A DNA stretch of 64,000 nt, from assembly GCA_022606135.1 (NCBI GenBank), contig JABYQN010000001.1:3038001-3102000 (forward strand), in the 5' to 3' direction. Position 1 is the stretch's first letter. Every line of letters begins with the position of its first letter. The stretch is from Fomes fomentarius. Its lineage: Eukaryota; Basidiomycota; Agaricomycetes; Polyporales; Polyporaceae. Position numbers and translations under genes: made by a program. A model generated the notes under the pieces. That model did no database searches. It had not been told where the DNA came from and saw only the letters and a program-made list of their open reading frames with translations. Positions 12,230 through 24,352 of the stretch are shown here, in pieces.

Positions 12230-14319
12230 AATGGCTACTTCTCCTCTCTCCTATGCGAATCTTCAACCTTACGATTGTCCCCCCTCACGACCTCCGTTCC
12301 TTCCCCTACGCAACCGCCATCGTCGTCCGTGCTCAATCCCGGATATCGTACACCTAATAACGCTTCAACACCATTGGCTCGTTTTCGCTTCCCACTCATA
12401 ATCTTATTGTAATCCCTATCGTCGGATGTATGTAAGCTTAAACCCACAAAGTGAGTTCATCCGTCCATTGATGTCATATACCGCGATTGACCGGGACGAT
12501 TGACAGGTCTCGCCTATCACTGTGTCAATTACCGCTCAACTGCGCGCCCAGCCCACTCCCTCGCATAGACAATCATTCGTCTTACACGTACCGCCGGCCG
12601 GCCACCGCCCGCCTTGTCGCACTCTTCTCCTCTTCCACACCTGTACACTCGCACGCCAGAGATCCTCACCATATGCCCGCGCCGGGAGCTACCTCCAAGC
12701 GTTGTCTCCGGCGTCCGTAATGCGGCACCTCGCCTCGAACGTCGCCCTACGCTAACACACTGCATTACTTGGGAGTTGTAGGATTGGTATATGTTGGCGG
12801 TTACAGCACGGGCACGGGCACTGGTGAGGGAGGGGAAGGAAGGAGGAAGGCGTCGACGAGGAGGATGTCGCAGTGGAGGTGCCGCGTGCCAGTCTGCCAG
12901 AATGCTTACTCTAACTCTTACCCTACTGTCTTCGGTGCTATACTTGGTCCTTGGTCCAAACACGAACAGTCTGTCCTTGATCTCGTTCCTCCCGAATCTG
13001 TGTGCGAGTCATCGTCCAACTCTCCCTTGAAACGTTCGCAAACGGCCCTTGGTGCAGTCGCTTCCGACTCGCTCCGAATTTGAGGAACAATGTGGCTGCA
13101 AACCCCACGTGGCTAATTAGAGGTACTTTTTGTATACGCGGCGCGATCGAGTCGGATCGCAGCGAGATTCCAAAGGCACCGGGAGGTGTGGAGCAGATGC
13201 AAGTGAGATGCGGGCCGGTACCGCAGCCTTATGTCCGAAACGGTCTTGTCGCCCGATCGCCCTTCTTATTGTTTGCGGCGATCCTCCGTCTTGTGTATCG
13301 CCTCCGACGATTTCGAATGCCCGGTGCGCTACTTTCGGCCGCCGTTCTTTTAGAATATAAATCTGTGACATGAACGCATCTTTGACCTCGTTTGGGTGAA
13401 GCTACGTCGAATTTGCATCCAATACTACCATCAGTGCCGCCAGTTCCATGTGCCAAATATGCAGCTAGCCAGGCCCGCCGGGCTAGTCAGTATTCTGTTG
13501 GGCTCTCCGATATGACCATGTATGCGTATATAATCCAGGTGAGGTTATATGCGTCAAGGTCTTGGGATACTGAGCAACAGCGAGTCGTTTTCGCTGAGGA
13601 GGCCCGTGTCATAACGCTGCATATGCATATCGCCACAGCGCCGCCGCCACGCGGGCGATATAACGTTGGTCATAGATTGAGTCGTATAAGTATGACATGA
13701 TCCGAACTCAGAGATGAGTTGTCAATTATTAGGCTACCAATATTGATCTGCGAGGCGTAATCGACGCATGTGTTAGCATGCGTATACTCACCATGTGCTC
13801 CCAGTGGTCCGACGGGCGCACATATACAGTGCGAGTCAGAACGTCCTTTGATGTACTCGACCCGCACAGCTCGTCTTGTTCTCTCAGACCTGAGTGGAGG
13901 CGTGTTCCGAGCCGAGGACCGCACGAGCTGCGCTCAAGGAACACGAGGCGGCCCCAGAAGTGATCGTCGCTCCCTTGGTATAAGGACGGGACCGGAGTGG
14001 GGCATGTGGTGGATGCGTGTGCTGGAGTTCGAGCTCAGATATAGGTCCGCGAGGGAGGCTAATCACTGTTTGGCAGCGGGTGTTATTGTCGAGCCTAGGG
14101 GCCACACGACGCGCGCTGCCGGGCACGGCGGCGAGCGTGGTTCAAACAAGGCGCGTACGAGTTCGCGCGCTCGATTCGGGGTTACAGAACTCAGCAGAGT
14201 AATTACGTCTGAGTTTACAGCAGGTCAGCGGGGATCTGAGCCGGGGTGCGGAGCTGGGAAGAGGGAAGAACTAGCGATACAATCTATGATACATTCAGTG
14301 AGACTTCCGGGGTAGGAAG
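12230..14319. other. Gene-free interval of about 2.1 kb
   Basis: Short overlapping open frames occur on both strands without motifs or plausible splicing. The downstream gene ends here on the minus strand, so the left part probably holds the 3' UTR of the BTB-like gene and the right part that of the kinase. No repeats or RNA genes were recognised. Confidence 0.4.
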
Positions 14320-15956
14320 CTATGTGCTTCCTGCCTCGACCCGCATCGAGCTGACAGTCTCCGTACGACGTCGTTTGATAGGTCTATCCTCTGCTATGAA
14401 CTTCCCATATCTATCAAAACGAGGTCGTTGACGCTTCGGTAGGCGCATCCCGGGAGCCCTCTTCCAGTCGGGAAGATTAGGTGGCTTCCATTTGCCAGTC
14501 ATGTGCAAGTCAACAAGAGGCAACGCCGGAGCCTATTGCGGTGTTACGATGTGTCAAGTGCAGACAAGGACGGAGACGTACCAGCGCAATCCTTCTTTCA
14601 ATATCATACCAAGACAGGTCGGTGAGCCAGCCATGTTCGCGCAGTTCGATGTTGATTGCCAAACCGTCATCCGAGTACGCTGAGATAGCGGCATAACGAG
14701 CAAGTAAGTTCGGGTGAAACATTCTCGTAATGAGATCTTCCAGTTGGTTGTCCACCGGCTTGTCTGGCCACCGGATGTTTCCCTGCTCGTGCGCCTCTCT
14801 CAGCAAGGGCGTCCTAGGCTGTTCGGGGTCGGTATCGGAAACCTTGAACGGCTACGAGAGGTATGTCAGATGGGGCATGTTTTAGACGTAGAAACAGTCG
14901 CACTGACAACTTCACCCGTAGTCATCTCAAACAGGCAACATGCAGCGCACCACCAATCCATAGCAAACCTCGCTTGGGACGTGTCTGCTTCGTCTGCGAG
15001 CATTTCCGGGCTCCAGAAGTAGAAGGTACCCGTCGAGTCCCATTCCTTCCCCTCGTGAGCCAATGCCGAGAGTCCGAAGTCGGTGAGCATGCAGTAGCCA
15101 TCAGCGCCGATGAGGATGTTTTCATTTTTGACATCCTTGTGGACGATTCCATACGTGTGCAAGAACTCGATGGCGAGCACGAGGTTCACAAAGTAGAACT
15201 TCGCCGTGTGGATTGATAGAGGACCCTCAGTTAATATGCGTTCGTGGATCGTGCCTTGGGCTCCCAGTTCCAGCAAGAAGTAGAGGTTCCGGGAGTCTGA
15301 ATACGCGTCGAAGAGACCAGCAATGAAGGGATTCCATGGAAGGTTGGAGAGCGCACGGCGTTCGATATGCTTCCACTCGGCCGCATGCCAACGATCCTCC
15401 CGCGGATCGTTCTGGGCGGACGATCAATGTACGCTCACGAGTGTGAGACAGAAAACGTACTCTCTCAGAGTCCCTATAGGATCTCTTCTCAATCCTCTTC
15501 AGAGCCATGAGGGCTCCAGATTTGCCTACAGGGCGCCCTCGTAGCTTCTTCACTTGTACGAGGTAGACATCGCTCCAGCCACCGGTACCTGCATGGTGTG
15601 AGTTTGAGATGGCCTGGTAAAGAAAAGAGCAGACCTAGTGCCCTGATACACTGTAGATCCTTGAGATTCTTGACGGGACCTCTGCACTCTTCGGCCACAG
15701 TTGGGGAGATGTGAATTGCTTCTCCGGCTTGGGTCTGACTGTCGTTCAACTGAGATGCATCAAGCTATGGTAGTCAAGCAAGCACTCTGTAAGAGGGCTT
15801 ACTCCTGCATGCTGGGTGTATACTCACTGCCTGTCTAGAAGAGGACGCCACTGGTAAAACAGTCTCACGACCTCTCGTAGGGGAGCCCTTCGTGTGTGTC
15901 GATGAAGCAAAGCCACTATCGGTAGTTGTCGTTGTAGTTCGTCGTGGATATGACAT
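14320..15956 (-). CDS. AGC-like serine/threonine protein kinase with HKD catalytic loop
   Basis: A spliced protein kinase. The N-terminal tail starts MSYPRRTTTTTTDSGFASST and is Ser/Thr-rich. The catalytic domain begins near DLQCIRALGTGGWSDVYLV, with the ATP-binding lysine in ALKRIEK. The helix VNLVLAIEFLHTYGIVHKDV leads to the catalytic loop HKDVKNENI, where the usual Arg of HRD is Lys. The metal-binding DFG is intact (LTDFGLSALAHEG) and the P+1 region reads GTFYFWSPEML. The C-lobe has MDWWCAACCLFEMTTGE and PVDNQLEDLITRMF. The C-terminus is basic (RLPKRQRPRFDRYGKF). AGC-like kinases of this layout are multiplied in Agaricomycetes; the substrate is unknown. An AGC-type hydrophobic motif is not obvious. 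The gene is divergent from STT4. Confidence 0.83.
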
Positions 15957-16409
15957 TATGGAAGATGGGGAACAGAGTCAGAGATTATAGGCTGGAAGGG
16001 GGGGGGGGGGTACGGTGTTGGTGACAAAAGAACAAGGATCGAGATGGTCCTTGAGAGAACAAGAGCGTGGCGCGTCTGCTCGCGTAGTGGCCACGATCAC
16101 GTGTGTCGCGTAAACGCACGATGGGCGCTTTGGAGAGAATTGGAAGTTGGTCCCAGTAGAACGAAGCTGGCATACTTGAGTCTCTCTCTAATCCCAGTCC
16201 GAGCTCTCTACATATTGTCTCGCCCCAGAGCTCTGCCGCCATTATCTGCGCACAGATATTCTTATTTTATACCTCAGTCTGCTAGCCCATACACTCAACT
16301 GGATTCTAAATCGCCTAGTCAGTTGCTTTGACACTCTGAATACTCTGAATACGCTAGGGCCTGTCTGCAAGATCGTCTTGTCTGCCGACATCTTCGACTG
16401 TGTCACACA
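15957..16409. promoter_or_regulatory. Divergent promoter region of the kinase and STT4, with a G13 tract
   Basis: The 453 bp between two divergent start codons must contain both promoters. A run of 13 G occurs at 15998-16010, close to the kinase start. No specific factor site can be named. The G tract lies on the coding strand of STT4 and on the template side of the kinase. Confidence 0.5.
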
Positions 16410-19400
16410 ATGGACTGGTGAGTGACTCAGGATGGAGAGAATGTTTGTGCCTGACATCAACCGCAAGCCTCGAGCTCAATATACGCCAACTTATCCTGTC
16501 GGATCTCGCCTCCAACATTGGAGAGGTTAAGACCAACGACGCTGTTGCGGACAGCGTACTGTCCGCCATCGACCTAGTAACTTCGAAGGTAAAGACAAGG
16601 GCGGTCGGCGAAGAAGACGGAGAGGAAGATACTGTTAAAGAAGAGGAAGAGGAAGAGGAGTTCGCCGAGCAGAGGGTGTTCATGGTATGCGCGTCCATCA
16701 TGGTTTTTAGCCTATGTGTCTCACCTATCCTAGCCCAATTCGCGAGTGCAATGCAACATTGGCTTCGCAGAACTCGCTGTGAACCTCCCGAACTCTCATG
16801 TCAATGATACAGTTCCTGTTCTCATCGACATCCTACGCGATGTTCCTTACATCGACTTCGACCAGTGCCTTTTTTGGGAAGGTGCGCCGCTATGATCTCT
16901 CAGCGTCGATGTCGAAGCCTGAGTTGTCGCAAAGATTGGGCCATGCCCGATCAGCTTGTCTCTACGACTGTGACCGCACTTCTGAAGATTGCAAGCGGAC
17001 ATCCTAAGCATAGAGATGGTGCCTTCAGTGCTATTGTGGCGCTTGTGACCGAAATTGTGAAGAGATTCAAAACCGCGGACCGTACGTGTTGTTCCCTTTT
17101 TCTGGCCAACGTCACCAACGCAACCTACAGCATTCGAGGTCCTCTCGCAATACGCTCCTTCCTTCCATGGATTATACAGGGCCATCATTTCGATACCTTT
17201 TGATTGGTCCCCGGAAGAGTGGTGTTTGCTAGCCCAGCAGTTGAATGCCCTCTTTGCCCCCGATGTGGTAGAGCGTCTGAACAGACTACCTGTGGATGCG
17301 CTTTCCAGTACCGGAGGTGACGTAGAGAAACTCCAGTTCATCCAGACCCTCCTATCCCGCTACGTGTCGCGCGGTCGACCGCTCACAGGCTACTTCATCG
17401 TGTGCTGCGTCATTGAAGCACAGTGGACAATTCTGGCTCAAGCACTAGGTCGTTCGTACTCCGCAGAAGACATCAAAACCGCCCCTCAGGAAGCTGAAGC
17501 CGCTAACCTTGCGTGGCAGAAGCTTCTACGATACCATGAACCTGGTGCCGGACTATCGCATGACGAACAACGAGTTGTGTTGAAGTCTACACTGAAGAGT
17601 GCCATACATACCTTCACAACTCTGTTGGTGCAGATACAGGAATTGGATTCCGACCCCGCTGAAGATAGCTATGCTTGGGAGACAATGTCAGAAAGTTTGG
17701 TGAGCCTGATCTGAAGGTATGTTAGTGATACGGATAGTCATTCACAAGGCTGCAGAAACTAGCTGCCGTATGCTCTGCGGCTCTGGATGAGTTGGACGAC
17801 GCCCTCTATGATCGTCTCCAAACGCTCCTTAGCGCGGACTCTCCAATCTTGGACAATCTGATTCAGGAGGCGGCACTCAAGTCGACTGCGATTCTTGTGC
17901 GCAGGTATGGTCCTCTTCGTCTCTTTCCTCATCACACGAGTTAACAAACTGCCAAGTTTCCCCGACATCGCGGCCACCATGGCCAACCATCTGAGGCGCT
18001 TCGTCACTTCGCCACTTTCAATCTTCGAGTTCGAATTTGCCACCTCGGCCCACACACCCTCTCCTCTCTTGGCCGCAGCGAAGACTCTTTCGCTTTGCAT
18101 CGACGTGAGCGTCGCCTATATGAGGTTTGAGAAGTACTGATTAGCAGTCCTTTAGCTCGCGCCTGGAGACGACCTCATCATGTCCTACATGTATTCATTG
18201 CTCAACTACATCGCGGCTACTAGCAAGGACATCTTCGACACGTCGAGTGTTATGGTCATGAATCTGGGCGAAGTGTCTGACCTATCTACGTTGCACTCCA
18301 TCGAGACTGGGTTGCGAGGGCTTACTGAGGAAGAGAAGCGTACTATCGGCATTAGTACAATATCTGTGGCGACTCGGCTCGCTCTTGAGAGCAGCTCTGA
18401 AGAGGTAGGATTTTTGGTCGTTGACAAGAAGTCCTATGTGCTGATAGTATCGCCCAGGTCACTCGATTGACTATATCAATGCTCCTGCAACGACTGCGTT
18501 CTGCCGAGCCGACCGTCGAGGCAGCTATCGCGTACAATTTAGTCGATTTGGCCCTCATCGCCCCTCAGCCCTCCTTTGTCGACATCATTCGGGCTTTCTC
18601 TTCAATAAATCGGTCCGCCAACCTCGACGATGCACGATTCTCGAATAACATGGTATAATCCGACTTTCCACGACTGCGATCATCCCACTAATGCCCTCAT
18701 TCGATATAGGTCCTTGCTGCACAGACAAGGCTCGCCAAGGAGCTCAGGGCTCGTCCCGAACTATACCAGATATACTTGATCGAACTGCTTACGTTGTTTG
18801 CGGACAAGGGTGTCGCCATACAGAATACGGCCGTGTCGAACCACCATGCTAAGGTCCGTATGATCTTTGCTGCCGTGAATGAGATCTTCCTGACATCAGC
18901 CCGTAGCTTGAAGAGATGTCAGAGCAATTGGCTTCGCTTCTGCTCCCAATCGACGCTCTCCTCGGCCATGAAGATTTTGAGATCGGTCCCGACGTATCGT
19001 ATAACGTCGTCACGCTTTTCCGGAACATGTGGTTCCTATGTGCACTGTTTGGCTTCACTGGCCTGTCAGACCGCTCGCATACTGCCATGGATTGGCGGCA
19101 ACCTGCCCTTGCGCGTATCGCGGCTAGGACACCTCCAATCATCTTGGAAGAGGCTCACGATACGATCGTGAGCGACCTTGAGTACAACACTGTGATCCGC
19201 CAAGAATATGTGGAGACTGTCATCGCCAAGCCCCGAGCACTTCTCAACAAGTACATCCCTCTTCGTGCCAGTGAAGTGCGGTACCTACTGCCGGGTCAGA
19301 TACTGTTCTTGTTGGTCATGCACGATATAGAGAGCATGCGTGCTGCAGCTGGACGGCCCTCTTTCCTCGTCACATACTTCGTCAATAAGGGCATCAACAA

Positions 19401-22400
19401 GAACGCTGGACTACTGTTGTGCATGGAATCAGTTGCAGAGAAGGTTATTCGCGGAGCTGTCTCAGACCTCAATGGACAGGCGGCCAAACAAGCACTCCCG
19501 AACGGACTGTCTGGCGAGTTGCGCGCGCTGCTCATCGCCAGTACCCATCGCATTCCCAAGGCGCGGGATATCGCGTCGAGGTATATCAACAGGCTAATCA
19601 CATCGTTCCCATCCCTTATGTGCGACCCTCCCCTCGTGTTCGCTATCTTAGAGGTCTTGACGCTGCTGCGTCAGGCCACCGAGAATGAATTCTTGGATGA
19701 GGTATGGGTGTGGTACGTATGCATGATGCAACCGGTACTAACGGAGTAATGCAGGACAATCCGATATATGTCTACCACTCTGATCGTACGGCGATCACCC
19801 TCAAGCTGTCGGATAACTACCAGGCTCGAAATCAGATGCTCTCACAGCTGCAACGGGATTCGGGTACATGGTTCGAGCTAGCTTTGAGCAGAGCGCCGAT
19901 GGAACTGCACTCGACGTTGCAGGTAAGGTCCATCAAAAACATGTTGGAATGACCGTTGGTTCAACGAGCTACAGAAATATCTTGCATTGCAAGGCTCGTC
20001 GCTGGCTGACGCTTCCGAGCTTGGTGCATCTGTCGCTGTCCAGTGGGCGAAATCGATTGGTCCAATCGACCGCAGGCTTAGTACGAGCTTCTGCTTTAGA
20101 TGATGAGCTGCTGCTGAACATCGTTGTGATATAGCGTCTTTGGCGTCCATGGCGACCTTCAAACCGGACCGCGCGAAGATTATGGCTATCCAGCTCACCT
20201 CGAAAGGATACTTTGCTGGAGAGGCTGTCGGCTTCCGCTTTGGTCGCGCCAGTGGTGAGTATAGCTGCCAGGCATATGACAGTCCAGGTGTACTGAGCAG
20301 CAATCTTACCAGGCCTTGACGGTCTGGATGATCCTCTCACATCCGTGTCGGGAAAGGAAATCGCACTGCTCAAGAAGCGGATCTCTGAGGCTATTGTTGC
20401 CATCCGGCAGAAAGAGAGCAAACTGACCATAGCAGATCTCAAACGCCTTCTATTCCGTGCAGCCTCTACTCTAATCTACACAGAACAGGTCAGTGACAAT
20501 CGGTGATGAGCGGATGTCGTGACATGATTCACTTACCTTCGTGTACAGTGGGATTATGACCTTGCGCATTATTTGGTTGCGCTGCCGTTCGAAGCATTCA
20601 CCCAACCTGCCATGTACGCTGGCATCGAGTCGTGGTCTTGGGTCATTGCGGAGCAGCCTGACTACGAGATGGTCATAATGTCCGAGATCGCCGCTGCTTG
20701 GGATATCACTGTCAAGCTGGGCAAGGGCATGTTTTCGAAGAGTCAGAAGTAAGTTTGGCCATGCGGGATATCGTGATGGTATAGGGTTGACCAGTCGGGA
20801 TCTAGCTATGTCGATCCGTTCCTACAGGAAGTACAATACAGCCCGACCGATAAGGCAATAATCGATCGTGCAGCAAGAACGGTGACCAGACTGCTCACCC
20901 CTCATATTCTCGTTCTGCAACTACTGTTTAGCAGACTGCAAGCCGCGAGATATCGTCGGCCAGGGTTGATGCTACTCTTCCAGCGACTTGCGTTGTCTTC
21001 TGCTCGGGCCCACAAGAGCATCTGGCGAGTAATGATCTGGGTGGCAACGATCAATGGGCTAATCATTGCTGTAGCACTCATCCCTTGGCTCGCGAAGCGC
21101 GGTTCTCATTCCTTCTCTTCGGCTTTGAGGCCCTGAAGAGCTCGTATTTGGACGTTTTCTGCGAACATGAGTTGAGGCTTAGTCTGTACCACACCGCATA
21201 CTCCTGGTTTGCAGTGCGGCCACAGTGAGTTTGATAAGTTCGAGTTGAAGCCCGAATCTGACACAACAGCCTTATTCAGATGGTCGTATGGTTCGAACCG
21301 GGTTCAGATCGACGCCGATGTCAAGCTCCTGTCAGAGTTCCTCTCCTACCTTCAGGCTGACTCGATTAGGGGCTATGCGCCCATTTCTAGCCTTGCACCG
21401 ACACATGCACCATCACAGCCGTCTCGTACGTCTTTCAATCTAGTTACCATCATGCACATCCGCTGAACCCATCTATGCAGGCTATCTTGCTGCGCTGAAG
21501 AATCTCAGCCTTCCCTTGCGACTACTGGTAGACAACGAGGTGTTCCGTCTGACTGTGTGGAGTAATCCTGGCAATGACTCCAAGCGTGGGTCAGACCACA
21601 TTTGCGCTCTAGAGAAGACGATACTTGATGTAAGCCGATTTGTTGCATAAATCTGGGCAATGTACTGAACAACTCTTTTAGAGTAATTGGAGCAGCATAG
21701 TCCGCAGGACATGGGAGATCGACCCCGCCATCTCGATTTACATTGCTGAGCGCTTCAACTATCCCGCTGTCCAGAGCGCAGTCGAAAGTCTAGTTCGCTC
21801 CACTACGCAGGATGTTCTTGATGTTCCTGAAGGTCTTCGTTTCCTGGTTGGGGATAAGCTGGGCACTAGTGTCCAACGCGACCTCAGGGTAAGCAAGTTA
21901 CACTCCACATAAGTGCATTCATCTACATGTATTAATCTCTTCCTTCAGTATCTGCTCCTGTGGGCGCCAGTCACCCCAATCATTGCTATCACCTTCTTCG
22001 AGCGCCGCTACAATAATCACCCGCAATTACTCCAGTACGCCCACAGGGTGTTGGAACAGCACCCTGTTGACTTGACGTTCTTCTTCGTACCTCAAGTAGT
22101 GCAGGCCCTTCGGTACGATGACCTTGGTGAGCCTATAAGCGTATCTCATGAGACCGCAACTTAGTGAGCTTCATCAGGTTATGTTTCACGATTCATCTTC
22201 GAGACCGCCAAGATTTCCCAGTTGTTCTGCCACCAGATCATCTGGAATATGAAAGCTAATTGCTATCGGGACGACGCAGGCGAAGTGGTGAGATACTCGC
22301 GCTCAAATATGTGATGGGAATCAATTGAGCTAACCGCTGAACAGGAGGATTCCATGAAGCCTACCCTAGACCGGATGACCGACATGGTTGTCGAGTCCCT

Positions 22401-23912
22401 CTCTGGCGAGGCCCGTGGATTCTACGATAGGGAGTTCGGGTTCTTCAACGAGGTCACATCAATCTCGGGCAAGCTCAAGCCGTTCATCAAGAAGACAAAG
22501 CCGGAGAAAAAGGTTGGTCGAGTCTTTCGTGAAGTTTCGTCTCTGACTTTATGTCGTGTGTAGGCGAAGATTGACGAGGAGATGGCCAAGATCGTCGTCG
22601 AAGTTGGCGTGTACCTACCTAGCAACCCCGACGGCAAAGTCATCGATATTGACAAGAAGTCCGGCCGTCCGCTGCAGAGTCATGCCAAGGTATGTCCGCG
22701 GTGCAGTCTCGTGTCTCATCTGTCGGCCTGATTTCCCCTAGGCACCATTCATGGCTACCTTCAAAGTACGAAAGGAACGTCTCGTTGTCCGTGCGAGTTC
22801 CGAGAACGTTCTGGAGACCGACGGCCTAGGCAAAGAGGATATCGAAGAATACGACATCTGGCAACAGGCCATTTTCAAGGTCGGAGACGATTGCAGACAA
22901 GACGTCCTCGCGCTCCAGGTCATTGCTATGTTCAAGAACATCTTCACCAGTGTTGGATTGAACCTATACGTGTTCCCGTACCGCGTTACAGCCACTGCTC
23001 CAGGAGTGAGTGCTACTCCTCTGCGGTTCCGCCCTTTTGCTGATATTGTCTCGGATAGTGTGGTGTGATTGATGTCGTGCCCAATGCCACTTCTCGTGAT
23101 GAGATGGGACGTGCCAAGGTCAATGATCTGTTGGACTTTTTCGTCGCAAAGTATGGCGGCGAGGACACTATCGAGTTCCAGAAAGCCCGCTTGAATTTCA
23201 TCCAATCCATGGCGGCGTACTCGGTGGTCTGCTACATCTTGCAAGTCAAGGATCGTCACAATGGCAACATCATGATTGACGGAGAAGGGCATATTGTTCA
23301 CATCGGTGTGTGGTCAACAAGTTGCGAAACGCAAATGAACTAACAACGCCCGTCAGACTTTGGATTCCTGTTCGACATAGATAAGTCTTTCCCCTCACGT
23401 CGTATTCATCATGCAGCTAACCTTATCTGTTTGCTTCTCTACGTCCTGGAGTGAGGTTTTTGCATCTCAGGAAACCGAAATGACCGCTGACGCAGCGTTC
23501 CAGGGTGTCAAGTTCGAGCCAAACTCGTTCAAACTTACGCACGAGATGGTTGTCCTGATGGGTGGACGGTACTCACAAGGCTACCAGCTATTCCAACTGC
23601 TCACCGTCAAAGCATTCCTCGCGATCCGACCTCATGCAGACCAGCTCGTCAGCACAGTCCAGCTCATGCTGGATACTTGCCTCCCCTCATTCAAGGGTGA
23701 ACCGACAATCAAGAGGCTCCAAGAACGCTTCGCACTCTCTTTGAATGAGCGTCAAGCGGCCGAGTTCATGATGTCTATCGTCCGCAATGCGCATGAGAAC
23801 GTACGAAGCACTGTATATGACGAGTTCCAGAGGGTATGTCCAATCGATCTCGATGCTCATACAGTGGCTGATGCTCTCTTGTCAGATCCAAAATGGTATT
23901 CCATACAAGTAG
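16410..23912 (+). CDS. STT4: Phosphatidylinositol 4-kinase type III alpha (Stt4)
   Basis: This enzyme phosphorylates phosphatidylinositol at D4 on the plasma membrane, supporting cell-wall and actin signalling. It is very large, with roughly 25 short introns and an estimated 1,900-2,050 residues, as expected for Stt4. The first exon is only MDC (16410 onward), joined to [21 protein letters not shown] long helical N-terminal region follows. The kinase domain at 22750-23912 shows [16 protein letters not shown], then [20 protein letters not shown], then the catalytic loop [18 protein letters not shown] and, after an intron, DFGFLFDI. The tail [20 protein letters not shown] and the end [12 protein letters not shown] are typical of PI4K alpha. 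After DFGFLFDI the expected donor reads ATAAGT instead of GTAAGT at 23381, so splicing in the activation loop is uncertain. Confidence 0.93.
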
Positions 23913-24352
23913 GGAAGCTTCTTACTCGTCTTCGCTCCTTAGCTTGTCCCGCTGCCTTCCGATGTACCTTAGGCTGCTCGACTAATGTGAGAATTGTGCC
24001 TATTTTCTTCGGGTAGTTACCATGAATGCCACTGTGAAGGTGATAGAGGTTTCTGAATATGTAGTTGCCATTTTGGGGCAGTCGGACCGGCAACGCGCTA
24101 AAGTTGAGGGCGTACCGTATTCGCCTGCCGCAGCATTTATGTTCTTAAAGAAACTGTGCAATGGCCATGTCCTCCTGCCATCCTCACTTTCCCTTTCCCC
24201 TCTGACTGAGCTACTGACACGTCCTGTTGTAACGCGCGACTATTCTTTTCTTTGACCGTGCCACACAAGAGTGCTAGTCTTGCAAGGTCTTGTTTGTTGC
24301 TCGTCAACTTTTCAGATTTCGATCACATCCTCGCGCCACTCTAGCGTAGGAG
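23913..24352. other. Intergenic region between STT4 and the RNA-dependent RNA polymerase
   Basis: 440 bp between two genes on the same strand, presumably the 3' UTR of STT4 and the promoter of the next gene. A 77-codon frame starting at 24022 has no recognisable motif and I do not call it a gene. Confidence 0.5.

Noticed and set aside
24022..24255. 77-codon open frame between STT4 and the RdRP gene
   Set aside because: No recognisable motif and it lies where the STT4 3' UTR is expected.
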